From NCBI GenBank assembly GCA_001953115.1, contig LSSL01007239.1, positions 1 through 26,241 on the forward strand: DNA of 26,241 bases. Direction: 5' to 3'. A program made the translations under genes and the position numbers. Under the pieces are notes generated by a model, which made no database searches, was not told where the DNA came from, and saw only the letters and a list, made by a program, of their open reading frames with translations. The stretch is from Smittium mucronatum. Its lineage: Eukaryota; Kickxellomycota; Harpellomycetes; Harpellales; Legeriomycetaceae. Shown piece by piece: positions 1 through 12,778 of the stretch (position 1 is the stretch's first letter; every line of letters starts with the position of its first letter).

Positions 1-106
1 GAGTTCTTGCTGTACATGGTTGTTTTTAAGAATATTAGTATCGATATTATTTTATAAGTATAAGTTTAGTCAAGTATAAAAAGGTTACCTTTTCCCTCAA
101 AAAAAA

Positions 107-118
107 GAGGGATCTTTT
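107..118. repeat. 12-bp direct repeat, left copy (possible target duplication)
   Basis: GAGGGATCTTTT occurs here and again at 1,308-1,319, flanking the MULE relic. MULEs typically make target duplications of about 8-11 bp. No clear terminal inverted repeats adjoin the copies, so the link to the element is inference. Confidence 0.35.
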
Positions 119-177
119 CAGTTTTGAATAAAAGAATCAATAAAATTTAACACCAATTCAAACATAATTTTATTTAC

Positions 178-1250
178 GACAATTCAAATGCTTTTTCTTC
201 GGGATGATGTTGAATCTCACCAAGCAATTATTTGTGCTAGGTCCGTACATATTCGATCCCTCGTGACAATTTTGATTGCAATTTATGTGTTTTTTGAAAA
301 AATTGCTTACAAAAAAGTTAAGTTTTCTGAAAATTGAACATTTTTTGGTGAAAATTTTGGATAATACACCAAAAGTTTCTTTTGAACTTGAAATTTGAAG
401 AAAATTTACATCATCTAAAATTTTTTTTGCAAACTATTTAGGCACATATTTAATATCCTTCTCAAAGTTTCTGAATAAATTCACCAATAATGTATTCTTA
501 TACATACAGGGTCAAACGCATGTACATCACGTATTATTGAGTGAGCTAAATCGGATATAACATGCGTGGGATTAAAGCTTCCATGGTGTTTTCACACTTC
601 TTTTCTTAATTCATTTAAAACCCAATAGTAGCTCGCCCATGATTAATTGGATACCACTGCAATTTCAGACAAGATGAAGGATACATAGATATCATAAAAT
701 ACAAAAACTATTATTGGTTATCATATATCAATAATCTTATAAGTTGCGTCAATATGCAACATATCAGATTTTTTTTCGTAATATATTAAATTTTTGGATG
801 TCAGCAAACTCCGATTTTACCTAAAAAAACGTTTTATCAAAAATTATTTTAAGCTACTATACAATTTAAAAATCTAGCAAAAATATGAAATAAAATATTA
901 CCAGGAAAAATAAAGTAGCTGCATATATATGCTTTTTAATGTTCTATTGTATCGAAATATTTGTTTTTTGAAGAGAATTCAGACAGCTCTGATGTAGTAA
1001 TCCTAGATTTTTTTATTTTTTTATTATAGTTGCCCAATATACTAAATATATTCTTGCTAGCAATATCTAATCCCATATTGATTATATATTTTTTGATTTC
1101 CCAAGTACGTTTCACTCCGCTAGTATAAAGTTCTACAACCCTTTTCCTAATGTCTTGAGTTGCAAAAGAATAAATATACGTATCAGAATGAATAAAAGCC
1201 TTATAAATCCTAGTCGAATTGTTTTGATATAAATCCTTCCTATTTTGAGC
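178..1250 (-). pseudogene. Decayed MULE-type transposase
   Basis: Read on the minus strand, 481-783 is a single frame interrupted by five stops. It carries the hallmarks of a Mutator-like (MULE, PF10551-type) DDE transposase. The motif LHIDATYKI has its Asp codon at 748-750. About 66 codons later comes NPTHVISDLAHSII, with the second Asp at 550-552. Between them is SYYWVLNEL, the usual aromatic spacer. Upstream, about 963-1,163 reads DIRKRVVELYTSGVKRT and onward, resembling an N-terminal helix-turn-helix region. Downstream in another frame, about 178-260 reads GPSTNNCLVRFN, resembling the post-catalytic 'NN.LE.fN' segment, with Val where Glu is usual. Stops and frameshifts make it non-functional. 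Family assignment is by recognised motifs, not by search. Confidence 0.7.
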
Positions 1251-1307
1251 CTAGAAAATGAGCTTTTTATTATCATACGCACTTATATTTAATCATTTGG
1301 GTTTAAT

Positions 1308-1319
1308 GAGGGATCTTTT
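1308..1319. repeat. 12-bp direct repeat, right copy (possible target duplication)
   Basis: This is the second copy of GAGGGATCTTTT, 1.2 kb from the first and just upstream (in transposase orientation) of the MULE relic. The reading as a target-site duplication is tentative. Confidence 0.35.
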
Positions 1320-4300
1320 GCGGATATTTAGATATATTTAATTCAATGTTTTTGCGGGTGCTTTCTAAAACTTTTTACTAAATGAACTTTTGGCATTTCA
1401 AGATACTTTTTTAGTACTGAATGTGGTACTTCTACTCTAGAATTTTTTTTCCATGATGCATATTGCTTTAATTCCACTTACTTGTAAATTTTCCCTTATA
1501 TATAAATCACTTAAAAGTAAAATAGTTGTAAAAATCCCTGTATATTATCAATTAAAAAATAAATTCTCCTAGATCGCATTGATAAACCGAATTATTTTGA
1601 GAATTTATTAAATTGTACCAAAATTTTGTAATTTCTCATAATCATGTCCTTAGATATTTTACTTATTAATTTTTGATTTTTCGTTTTTTTTTATGCCGTA
1701 AAAATAATATATATTTACTCTTTGAAAAAAAAAAATTCTTGAGAATTTATAATTGTAATTTATATATCGTTAATGATAAATTTTCGATAGTTTATGCTTC
1801 TAAACATCCATGAAATTTTTCTAATCACCTTACTATAATACTCTTCGGCTTTAAATTTAATAAAGATGATGCATGAATAAAAGGTTTTTTCTGTGCTTGA
1901 AATTCCAAAAAACTGTAGAACATGCACACAAAAATTGTTCTTTTATGAGTTCAATTTATCAGTAATATATTTGGATTTAATCTGGTAAGCTTGAAAAAAA
2001 ATTTTCTGAGAGAAAATGGAAGACATGGTATAATTCATTTTTCTTATATTTTGTGACTAATTAATGTTTTTTTTAAGGGCGCCTAAAATATCTTGTATAG
2101 ATATCTTATCAACAATTTTTTATTCTTTTATTTTTGAATTTCACTGTATAATTTTGTGATATAACACATTCTGATAATTTTAGTTAGATATTCTTTAAAG
2201 TTTCTCTAGATGCAACTCATGGTTTATAAAAATAAGAAAACGACGATCTTTGATTTGAACTCAAAAGTCCAATATCGTAAACATAGACTGCCTCTTTTTA
2301 GTTAACACGATTATGCTTCCAGATTAATTCTTTATAAATACGAACTTTTCTTTGTTTTTCATATCATTGATTATAGATGAGGTTTATTTTTATTGGTTTC
2401 AAACCTAATTTAAATTCAGGGATAATTATTTTTAGCGCTCCTATATAAATTCTAAACTTTTCTCAAACTACACAAATTATGTATTTATTGGAGTTTTTTA
2501 TTTTTATATTAATTTAAGTTTTTTAAATTCGGTTCTAACATTATTTATTAAATAATCTCTATCATGGTAGTCTTTCATTATTAAATCCATTTTTTTAATC
2601 TAAAGTATACGATAAATAGTAATAGGAGAAAAGATGAAAATAATTATATTTAAAAAATGTATAAATTTTGATATGACAGAAAAGATAATTATGTGTTTAT
2701 AGTTTTTTGATTTTGATTTTTTTTGAAAAAATCTATTGATTTTAAATTATATATTGGGGATTTGATTAATTTTTTATTCTTAATTTTAGCCAAAAATTGA
2801 AGCGAATTTAACAAAATTTTAAATCTACTTATAAAATATGTTAATTATGATTATTTGAGAAATAAATGTACTAGTAATAGAAAAAAAATCGAAATTTCTA
2901 CTGAGTATTATCGATTTATTGATTGATTTGCAAAAAAGAAAACACTTAATTCTGTATATTCTAATAATATATTTTAAATGATTTATAACTTCGATTTAAA
3001 TTAAATCCAATAAATCCACCAGTTAATCTAATTTTTAAATTAATTACTTTTTCAAATTTAAAAATTATATATTTAATCAGTGAATTTTTTTAAAGTAAAA
3101 GCATTTAAAAATTTATAGATGTAGATATTTTTTTAAAATTATAAAATAAAACGAATTTGAGTCATAATATAAATATAAATATAAATATGAAATTACCTAT
3201 ATCTAGTTTATAATATTTATTTATCAAATTTTTTAGTAAATAGTTTAAAATTAGTCCGTTTTTCTTGATATATAATTGAATAAATTAAATTCATAATAAT
3301 AAACTCATAATTATTATTTCTATTTTAAATATATTTATTTATTATATTTTATCCTAATTTAAATTTGAGTAGTATAAAAATAATTTTTTTTTTATGGAAT
3401 CAAAAATAAAAATAAAAACAAAAACTCCCATCCTGTGGGGATTGAATTGTTTTGAAAAAAACAGTTAGTTATAACTTTTTCGAAACCGATTTAAATTTAC
3501 GAAAAAATAAATTAAATAAATTATGAGTTTAGCGTAAATTTTTTTAAAAAAAGTTCACAAATATTTGCAAAAAAGCTATTAATAATTATCATTTTTTGGC
3601 TTATTGTAAATATAATATGATTTGTAGTTCGGAAAATTGGTTTTATGAATTTAAACTAAGTTTTAGAAAATTTTAGATTATTTTTCTTCTTATTCTCACA
3701 CCCAGATAATTTCAATAATTTTTATTTCGCTTTTGTTTAAAACTTTACTATTCTTAATTACTGAAATTTAAGATAAAAATTTAATTAAAAATACAAAATT
3801 CTATTTTCGAGTGAAAATTAGCTCAAAATTAGTAATATAATAGAAATAAATATGGATTGAAGCACTCAATAACACAAAAAAATAAACTTAAAAAGAAATT
3901 TTAAATATTTATCTTTTTTTTTAGGGAAATTTATTTTAAAGTAAATAAAAAGTTATAAAATCTTTTTAAATATGTATAAACTCTGAATAAAATCGATTTT
4001 ATTTTATGAAAATTTTTTGCATATTTTACGATGACAGAATTAAACTATTAATGTAAAGTTAACTACCATAACTGCTCTCGATTTGAAATTTATCAATCTT
4101 GCGATAGACTCAAGAATTTTTAATAGGAAATTGAAAATTTTTGGTAACCTAATTTGAATTATTTATTTTAATCAACTGAAAACTAATAACAAAGAAAATA
4201 TAAAGAAATTGATTCAAATAAAACCGAGTTTTTTCAATAAATATGCAAAAAAAAAAAATCGAAAAATTCTGACTCCAATCTTCCATATGATGTATAATTA

Positions 4301-7300
4301 TCTATAGATATAGAGAATTTTATTTTCGCCGTTACATCAAAAAGTCGAACAAAATTATTATGTATAGCTAATAGTATATGTGTAGGTTTTTCACATTCTA
4401 CTGACCCATTCTTTCTAAAAACTTTCTACTCAGTAGAATTTACTAGGATCTGAGAGAATTTACGAGCTCTGAACCTTTAAATGTCCATAAAGTCATTTCG
4501 AAGATAATAATAAGTTTAAGAGTATTTTCGAGTTTATTTTCTTTTATCTATTTTTTATTATTTTGTTGTCTGTTTTTTATTAAATATATTTTAAAATAAA
4601 AGAATAAAAAATATAAATATTAAAAATTCAAAGTTGCCAAAAGGCTCAAATTTTAATTTGAAAGCTGTATAAATTTTAATTTAGTGAGGAATAACGATAT
4701 TTCAATACTGTGTGTATAGAAATAGTTGGTTTATTTCATTGATGTTTTATTTAGATTAATTAGATGACTCCTGAAACAAAAAATATGAGTTAAATTTTAC
4801 CGATGAACTCCTCTACTTTCTGTGCCTCGTGCAGAGTTTTATAATCTTCTATTTATCCTTATTTATCTTTTTATGACACATTTTTGATTAACCTAATTTT
4901 CCTATTCTCTTTGAGAATTATTGGTTCATTCAAATCACATTACTATTTTTTCCTGCTATTGGCAAATTGATTATTGAAACTTAAAATTTTTTTCTCGGGG
5001 TTTTTTTGGTTTATTATTCAATCTATCATTTTTTTTGAAGATAAACCGATCCAATTATATTCCATTTGATACCATCATGTTTTAAAAACAATAGATGTCG
5101 ATCGATTTATTTTCTCACTTATTAACTTTAGTAGATTATTGGCTAAAAAATTATTGAATGTTATTTTCTTTATATAATCTATCTAAGTCCTTTTTCTCAA
5201 ATTTTTTGTTTCTTAAAATTTGGTACCAAAATGGTAATACTTCCACATATACATTTGGATTCCGATTTTTAGTTTGATTTACATAAATATCTTTTAGCGA
5301 TCCCATGTATTACACAAACACACAAGACATCAATACCGATATTAATATCCATTTTAAGCAGATACGATAAAATATCCTATCCATGAGTATTTAAAAGATC
5401 TGTAAATAAATCGGAAATAAAAAAATTAAGTTTTTATTTTTAAATGCCACTCTGAACTGCCCTATAAAAATAATAATTTTTCCGATCATTTTGCTTAATT
5501 ATATTCGAAATTTTTTTATTTTTTTTCATTTTTCAGAAAAAATCATGAAAATAATGAAAAAATAAAAATAAAAACAAAAAATAATTAAAAGTTTTATATA
5601 TTGACTTTTGTGGAATGAAATTGCTAATAAACAAAGAAATTTTCGCAAAAAGGGAAATATATGTTTATTTTGAATGGATTTTCTTTTTTTAAATAACCGT
5701 TATAGCTTTTAAAATAGCAATCTGATATTAAAATACCAGCTTAATCTACCAAGGATTATCCTATTTTTATTCAATTGACAAAAAATAGGCTTGAAATGAT
5801 CAAAAAAGCTATTAAATTTACCAAAATAATAAATTTTTTAAAATGATCAGTTGGGATAATTGGATTGACTGCTTTTTAATTTATTCCATACTATAAAAAA
5901 ATAAACCAAATTTCTTTTAGGATCAAATAAAGAATTTAAAAGAAAAAACTATTTTTCGGTTCTTGAAATTTTCCTAATGTAGATTTGGTAGAATAATTTC
6001 ACGAAAAAAATTTAAAAACGCTATTTGTAGCTTTCAGTGATCTTACAAACACATTTTTAAACTAAAAAAAAATCTTCTTATTGCCATATTCGATAAATTT
6101 ACTGATTTTTTTTTCAGATGCTATTATTTTCCAAAAAAAAATAATCTGACATATATACTGATTAAAGATTAATTATATATAAATAGTAATTATTATCAAA
6201 AATATTTGCTTTAAAAATCGGTCTAAAGACCATGGAATTCCAATAGAGGCATCAGAATTTTTTTATATATATGCTTAATTATATCTTATTACTGATGGCT
6301 GAGTTACAGAGAATGCAAATTATGTGTTTTTTTACAATTTTTATATTTTTTTAAAATATAAAATATCATAACCAATGTTTATTTTACAGTTAGTAGATGC
6401 GGTGCAATCAATATGATCAAATCTCTGTCAATTTGGCTTCATTTGATCCTATTAGAAAAATTAGTTCAAAATTTTACTACCTCTTTGATTATTTCAACCA
6501 ATCTAATTTTTTTATAATAGATTGATACTGACACCAATTTATATTATTCTTTTTGTTATTTAATCACAAATAAAAATATATCCAAAATTATATCTAAAAT
6601 TATATAATATTTGGGCTTTATTTGAATTCCGCTACTCATCTGTAGGAAAATTTTAAGACAATTTTTCATGTTTAAAAAAAAAGGGCTTGAGAAATGGAAT
6701 AAATCCAATACTATTATCGATTTAAATTTTAGTCAGCTAAATTAGGATTTTTATAGTTACTAATATTATTTATATACTAGGCTTTTGCAAGTGTGCGAAT
6801 GAGGTGCTTAATTGTGAAGGTTTTAAAATGTGGTGTAAATTATAATAAATTATTGTTTTAGAACGGTAATAAGTGATTTAAAAATATCTGTAATGAGCCA
6901 ATAATGCAGATAAAAATTATCTATACTTATTACTAATATTTCATCCCGAAAAAAGAAATAATTACCAACATTAAGAAAGGTGTAAATATAAATTATTAAA
7001 CCTACATGAGAGGGATAAGCCTTTCATCAAAATTTTCTCATTCCCAATTTTCTATTACTTTTCCTATTCTTAGTTTTCGTCTGATTTAATTATTCATTAT
7101 AATAAACCTGGAGTTCTCAACACCTCTTTAAATTTATGCCAAATAATTTTTATCCAGGAAAATTAAATATATTTATAAACTTAAAAATTGTGGCATTTGG
7201 GCCAAATATTTTCGCCATAGGACTCAAAATAAACTTTTTATTTGTATTTATTAAATTTTCCCCACATTAAACTCAAATTTTATTTTAAAAAAGTTATTAT

Positions 7301-9539
7301 CTCTAAGCGAAAATTTTATTTTATACAACACTCAAATAAAGATCAGCTATATGAACATGTTTAACATAAATTTTGATACTTGTGGTAAAAATCATATTTT
7401 AATTGAGCCATAATTTAATTTCTATTTTTGGGATATAAAGACGATTCTTTTTTCACCATTTGGTGATATTTATAATATTTTTTGGTAAAGCATAAATTTA
7501 AAGTCTCTAGTATAAAATTTTTGATATATTTATTAAATTATTATAAATGTAATAAAAAGATTAAGTTATTCTGAGCTTTATTTCTGAGGTTAATTTAAAC
7601 ATAAGGTGCCAAAATAACAGAATTTCTTGTGCATAATTAAACAAACATCAAAAATATCGTGATTATGTAAGAAAATTTTCATTTAATTTAATTTTCAAGT
7701 TAGAATTATAATATTTTATTATCTATGTTTAAATTTAACTGTGTTGGTAAAAATTAAAAAATATTTAATTGAATTAAAGCTGAAGAGTTGTTTTTATTTT
7801 TCATCTTGGGTGTCTTCATCCTTTTAAACCTTTCAACGATGTTATATTAACATCAATTAGTTTTATTATTATTTTTTTGATAAAATGAATATAAGCGATA
7901 AATATCTTATTTTCCAAAAACTATATGCATGTAAAATGAGCGTCTTCTCAGTTTAATATATTGAGAAGTGAGTTTATAAAAAATTTTCTTGCAAAAAAAA
8001 CAATCAATTTCTAACCGCACACAATTAAAATCTCTAATCATATATAGAGTATTTTTTCTATTATAAAAATTTTTTTATTGGTGTTTTCTACGGATATATA
8101 TGGATAAAATCTTTTTCGGATAACAGTTAAAAAGATATTTTTCATTTATTTAAACAAATAATTTGATTTTATCTTAAATCCGAGAATACTGTAATATGTA
8201 TACCTTCTTAAAATTTTACGGATATTAATAAAAAAATTTATAAAGTTACTAATTATTAAAATTTTCCAATTTTCCAATTTTTGTATGTGAGTTTTATTAT
8301 TTTATTTAAATTTTCTATAAATTTTTTTTTAGAAAGCAAAAATAAACTATAAATATCGATAAGGTACTTTTTTTAAAAAAAATTTGATGCTGAACACTTT
8401 TCACTGAAATTTCCTACTCCGAAAAACTGGAGAATTTTTCTATAAAAACATCTTTTGTATTTTTAAATATTAAAGATTCAGTTATAGGCGTGTTTTTAGT
8501 TAATTTGGTGTATATTTTGCTCTTTAAAGCTAATTTTACTTCTTTGATATTTTTTATCATGTTCTTCTGTGTATGGAGCCAGAATTTAACCTTTTTTTAC
8601 AAAACAGAATGCTTACACCCCTATTTTTATTTTATTAGCAGAATGAATAAATAAAAAAAATTCTAGTTTTTTTCCAATATTTCTCAGTTTCGATGATTAT
8701 ATTCTTTTTCATAACCAAAATTAATTTATTTAGGTACTTTTTAATTTTTTTAGTTTCTGTGTGAAATTATAGAGATTAAAACAGGTAAATATCCTTTGAT
8801 AGGATTAAAATTCGATCGTATATTATTTATTCTTGTTTTTAGCAGGTAATATAATAATATTTTTAGTATCATTAAAACCCTCAAATTATTTATTTCTCTA
8901 GAATACGAGGTTAAATGTACCTCATCAACAAAAAAAAATTATACTTCAATATCGCGCAAACACCTAAAAAATCGTCTAAATTAATAAATTTTGAATATAT
9001 TTATCTTTTTTATTATTTTATATTACGTTATATGAGTTTAATTTACATTCCAATACTTTTTAATCTCAAAATATAATGTATTTTGACCGATTTTTGATCC
9101 GCTTATAACGATGGTATTGATTGATTCTTAATGATAATTTGATAAGGCATAATACGATTTGTACTGTGAGAGATCTTATAATATTTATATATTTGTATCG
9201 TAAAATTTCCAAAATTTAACATGAAGTAAAAATTTAAACCCCTTTTTTTTAGGGATATAAAACTTTTTCAGTATAAAATTTTATATTTTTTGAAATATAT
9301 TTTTCCAAAATTTTGATAATACAGATATAAGGATTTAATTTCTGTGATTAAATCATTCTTAGATAAATTAATGTTATTTGAGTATGTTTTCCTCAAAAAA
9401 AATTTAAAATTTTTATAATATCTATACAATTATTTTTATATATTTGCTTAAATAAAAACAAGGCAAATATGACTTTTATTTAAAGCTATATAATTTAACG
9501 ATTAATACCTAATTATATTTTAGAAAAATGGGACCAGTT
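1320..9539. other. A+T-rich stretch with no recognised gene
   Basis: About 8.2 kb of A+T-rich sequence with many homopolymer runs and no frame of useful length on either strand. I read scattered parts for transposon motifs, especially the slightly richer patches near 2,200, 4,050-4,500 and 5,280-5,420, and recognised none with confidence. More decayed elements may be present. Confidence 0.6.
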
Positions 9540-9555
9540 TTAACTCTTTCGTCTC
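9540..9555 (+). repeat. piggyBac left end: TTAA plus 12-bp TIR
   Basis: TTAACTCTTTCGTCTC is a perfect inverted match to 15,591-15,606. The C/G-containing core stands out from the A+T-rich surroundings. It lies 3.2 kb beyond the 3' end of the transposase relic. Confidence 0.7.
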
Positions 9556-10730
9556 TAGGGAGTTCTGTATGAATAATAAAAACCGAATCATTTTTTAACA
9601 TATAAAATACCCATATTTTTCAACTATGCAATAAAATTTTACAAGTGATAAAAATTACCAACCATTTGATTTTATAAAAATCCCTTCAATAATGTTATTT
9701 TTTGAGTGCTTAGGTTATATTTAATTGAAAAAACCCCCCATAGAAAGAAATTATTTGAAGGATAATATAAAACTCATCTTTGTGAGTGGTCATGAAAAGG
9801 TAACATCAACCCTATGAAAAAAATTTAAATTAAATTTGTTTTACCTTAGTGAAAATTTAGGGTAAAATACCAATTAATTACAAAGTACGCCAATCCTACT
9901 GATTATTAACAAATTATACTAAGATTAAATATCTTTACAAATCTAGGATAGTAATTATTATCAAAAATATATATATTAAAACATCTACACGAAAAACCTA
10001 ATTTGGTTTTTAAAAAAATATTATATGATAAAAAATAATATAAATTGAGACTTATATTGGAAATATAATTATTAACTAAATAAAAAGCGTATTGATTTTT
10101 GTATATTTTTATAACATATTTGATAAATTTTATGCATCAAGCAGGTATTTGTATATCTATAATTCTTAAAAAATAACTATATTGCGTGAAAAGCAATGGA
10201 GAGTTATTAATTAATTTTTTAGCGATTATTAACTAAAAATTAACTTTATTAATGTTTAAAGTGATATGACTATGTAGAGGAAAGAGTTTTTGCCAAATTA
10301 TGTAGTATCTTTTTCCCTTTTCTCCTCTCTCACTCTCCCTTTTCTTTTTACAAATAACAAAAAATCAAGAACTTTTATTATAATAACGTTCATTTAATTC
10401 CTTTTTAATAAAAAAAATAATAATTAATTAATTTTTATTTATTATTTATTTTAAATTGTATTTAGATATAAATTATTAAATGCGTTTTTTATAATTTTAC
10501 GTTTTATTTTCTAGTATTTCTGTGAATTTCAAATACTAAATGCATTAATTTACAATCCCTTTTAGAATTTCTCGGCTATTCACATTTAAAATTTATAAAG
10601 CTTTACAATTATTGTAAAAAACTCGCAAAATAATCTATTATAAATAATGTAAAAAAAAGTCAATTAAGAATTTCACCTAAGTTTTTTCGTAACCCTGCAG
10701 TTTTAATTACAAAATATAGTTATTAAATTT

Positions 10731-10746
10731 TATATATATATATATA
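10731..10746. repeat. (TA)n microsatellite
   Basis: An uninterrupted run of eight TA units inside the decayed piggyBac element. Confidence 0.9.
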
Positions 10747-10972
10747 ATCAGCTTCTTTTGTGAATAATCGCCATGATATTTACAATTGGTTGAAAAATAG
10801 TCATTTTGGCTTAAAAATGCTTAGAATTTTGGATTTTTTTAATCTCATACTTATAAAAATATATTAGCTTTCCTGATTCTTATTTTTAACTATCACCATT
10901 AAGTTATTATTTATCCCTAGAAGATAATATATTTCCAAATACATTGATATTACTTTTTAATAACATAGAATA

Positions 10973-10998
10973 ATATATATATATATATATATATATAT
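10973..10998. repeat. (AT)n microsatellite
   Basis: An uninterrupted alternating AT run of about 26 bases inside the decayed piggyBac element. Confidence 0.9.
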
Positions 10999-11999
10999 CG
11001 AATCACTTAGCAAACACCCAATCTGAATTTTTTTTCAATTTATATTAATATGTTACCCAGTTTCATATTTTGTGTTTATATAACAACCAGAATTCGCGAT
11101 ACGCTTTAAAAATATAAATTATCATTTATTTAAAAGATGTAAAAAATTTTTATAATTAAGCTCTTAGATATATATGTATTTCACAAAACAGGATGTGTTT
11201 TAATTTGTTATTGGTTACTAATTATCGTAAAAACACCTATAAAAAGATTTTATCAATATGAAAAAAATTCATTAATCATTAGATATTGAGTTTGGTACTT
11301 TATTAAACAAAAATTATTCAATTAATGTATTTTTAAATTAAATATTATGAATATCAAAATGGGTGAATTTTAATCAACATTTACATAACTTCAACAAAAA
11401 ATATAATCATTTTTTAATCCGAGTAATGTTTTTTTATTTTGAGATATTTTATAAATATCCAAATTTTTTATCTAAAAATGATGAAACAAATAAAATACAA
11501 AACTATATAAAGATAAAATATATTGACATACGTGTAAAATTTTTTCAAAAATTACCAATTTGTATCTTAATTTGAGAAATTTAGTTTTTATAATAATTTT
11601 AAGATGTGAACCATATATTATAATGTTTCGTGTTATGAAGAACATGATTTTTATCTTTATTGTGTGAGGATATCGAATAAATAATAATAAAACTGAAACA
11701 ATATTAAAACTATAAAACTTAATTTAGATTAAAGTTTTGATCTTTATATTTATTTATAAAAATAACTTTTAAATTATATTGGAATATATATTTATATTAT
11801 TTATTTGATAAATAAATTATTGCAAACTGTTTTTTTATTTTTATTTTTTTTAATTTTATAGGTATTTTTTTAATTTTTTTTTTCATAAATTTTATTTTAT
11901 TAAAGATCGGAATCATGATTCACGATTTATGAATAGTTTTGCTCATTATTTCATTTAAAATCACCATTAAAATACGCGCTAAAACTAAATAACCATTTT

Positions 12000-12610
12000 A
12001 TATTATATAAAGCACTACATCAAACACACATCTTATAACACTGGAATCCATTCATCAAATACCAAATCAAAAAATTAATAATTTAATAAATCAACTGTTA
12101 AACCAGCTAATATATCAATTTCTATAACAATTGCTGCATCATTAAATCCATCAAACATTACGACAATTACTATATCTTATATTACACCAACAATAAATCA
12201 ATCAATTCGTCAACAATTACATCAATTAACATAATAAACATTACATCAAGTGATACACCAAATACTATATCAATCACTAAATAAACTAATAAATCAATAG
12301 CTTCATAAAAAATTAAATCAATTGCTAAGTTACTATGTACATCGAATAATAAATCAATTAATTCGTCAAAAATTATGCCAAAAATTACATCATATATTTC
12401 ATCAACTGATAAATCAGTTACTTAATAATAATACATACACTACTACATCAAACAAAATCAACTACTACAAAATAATAAATATACTATTAAATCAACTGAT
12501 AAATAAACTAAAACAAAATAACACATATAATATTACATCAAATGCGAAATCGACTACTAAATAGACTACTACTATAATTAATTCATCAACTCAAACACTG
12601 AAGCCATTAA
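12000..12610. repeat. Degenerate G-poor tandem repeat, about 30/90-bp period
   Basis: The plus strand here is nearly free of G and repeats variants of ATTACATCAA and AATAAATCAACT. Spacing is clearest at the right end: ATCAACTGATAAAT begins at 12,401 and again at 12,491, and TA(C/T)TACATCAAA at 12,441 and 12,531, both exactly 90 bp apart. Other ACATCA-containing units sit at roughly 28-60 bp offsets, suggesting a 30-bp base unit. The small open frame at 12,322-12,564 is only this repeat read through and has Asn/Gln/Thr/Ile bias; it is not a gene. Confidence 0.65.
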
Positions 12611-12778
12611 AAGTAAAATAGTGGCAGTTATAATCAATTATTTTAATCTCATAATAAAGGAAATATATTATTTTGAAAAAACAAATTTACTATAATATTT
12701 TTCAAATTTTACTTAAATGAATTGTATTTCAACTTTTTTAGTACTTTGAAAATTATTATTGAATTTTTTTGAATATAT

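Noticed and set aside
94..111. CCCTC/GAGGG inverted repeat around an A8 loop
   Set aside because: Five base pairs around a homopolymer is too weak to call a terminator or structured RNA in a eukaryotic window.
241..270. TTCGATCC-like sequence suggesting a tRNA T-arm
   Set aside because: No acceptor, D or anticodon arms fit around it, and the region is explained by the MULE relic.
10275..10362. TGTAGAGG..TTTTTACA segment as another solo LTR
   Set aside because: The flanking 5 bases (GACTA and AATAA) do not match, and the interior is pyrimidine-rich without LTR features.
11363..11575. Plus-strand 70-residue frame
   Set aside because: Composition is what A+T-rich DNA yields (Asn, Lys, Ile, Phe, Tyr), with no recognisable motif.
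12322..12564. Plus-strand 80-residue frame
   Set aside because: It is created by the G-poor tandem repeat, with Asn/Gln/Ile/Thr bias and a repeat period; not a gene.
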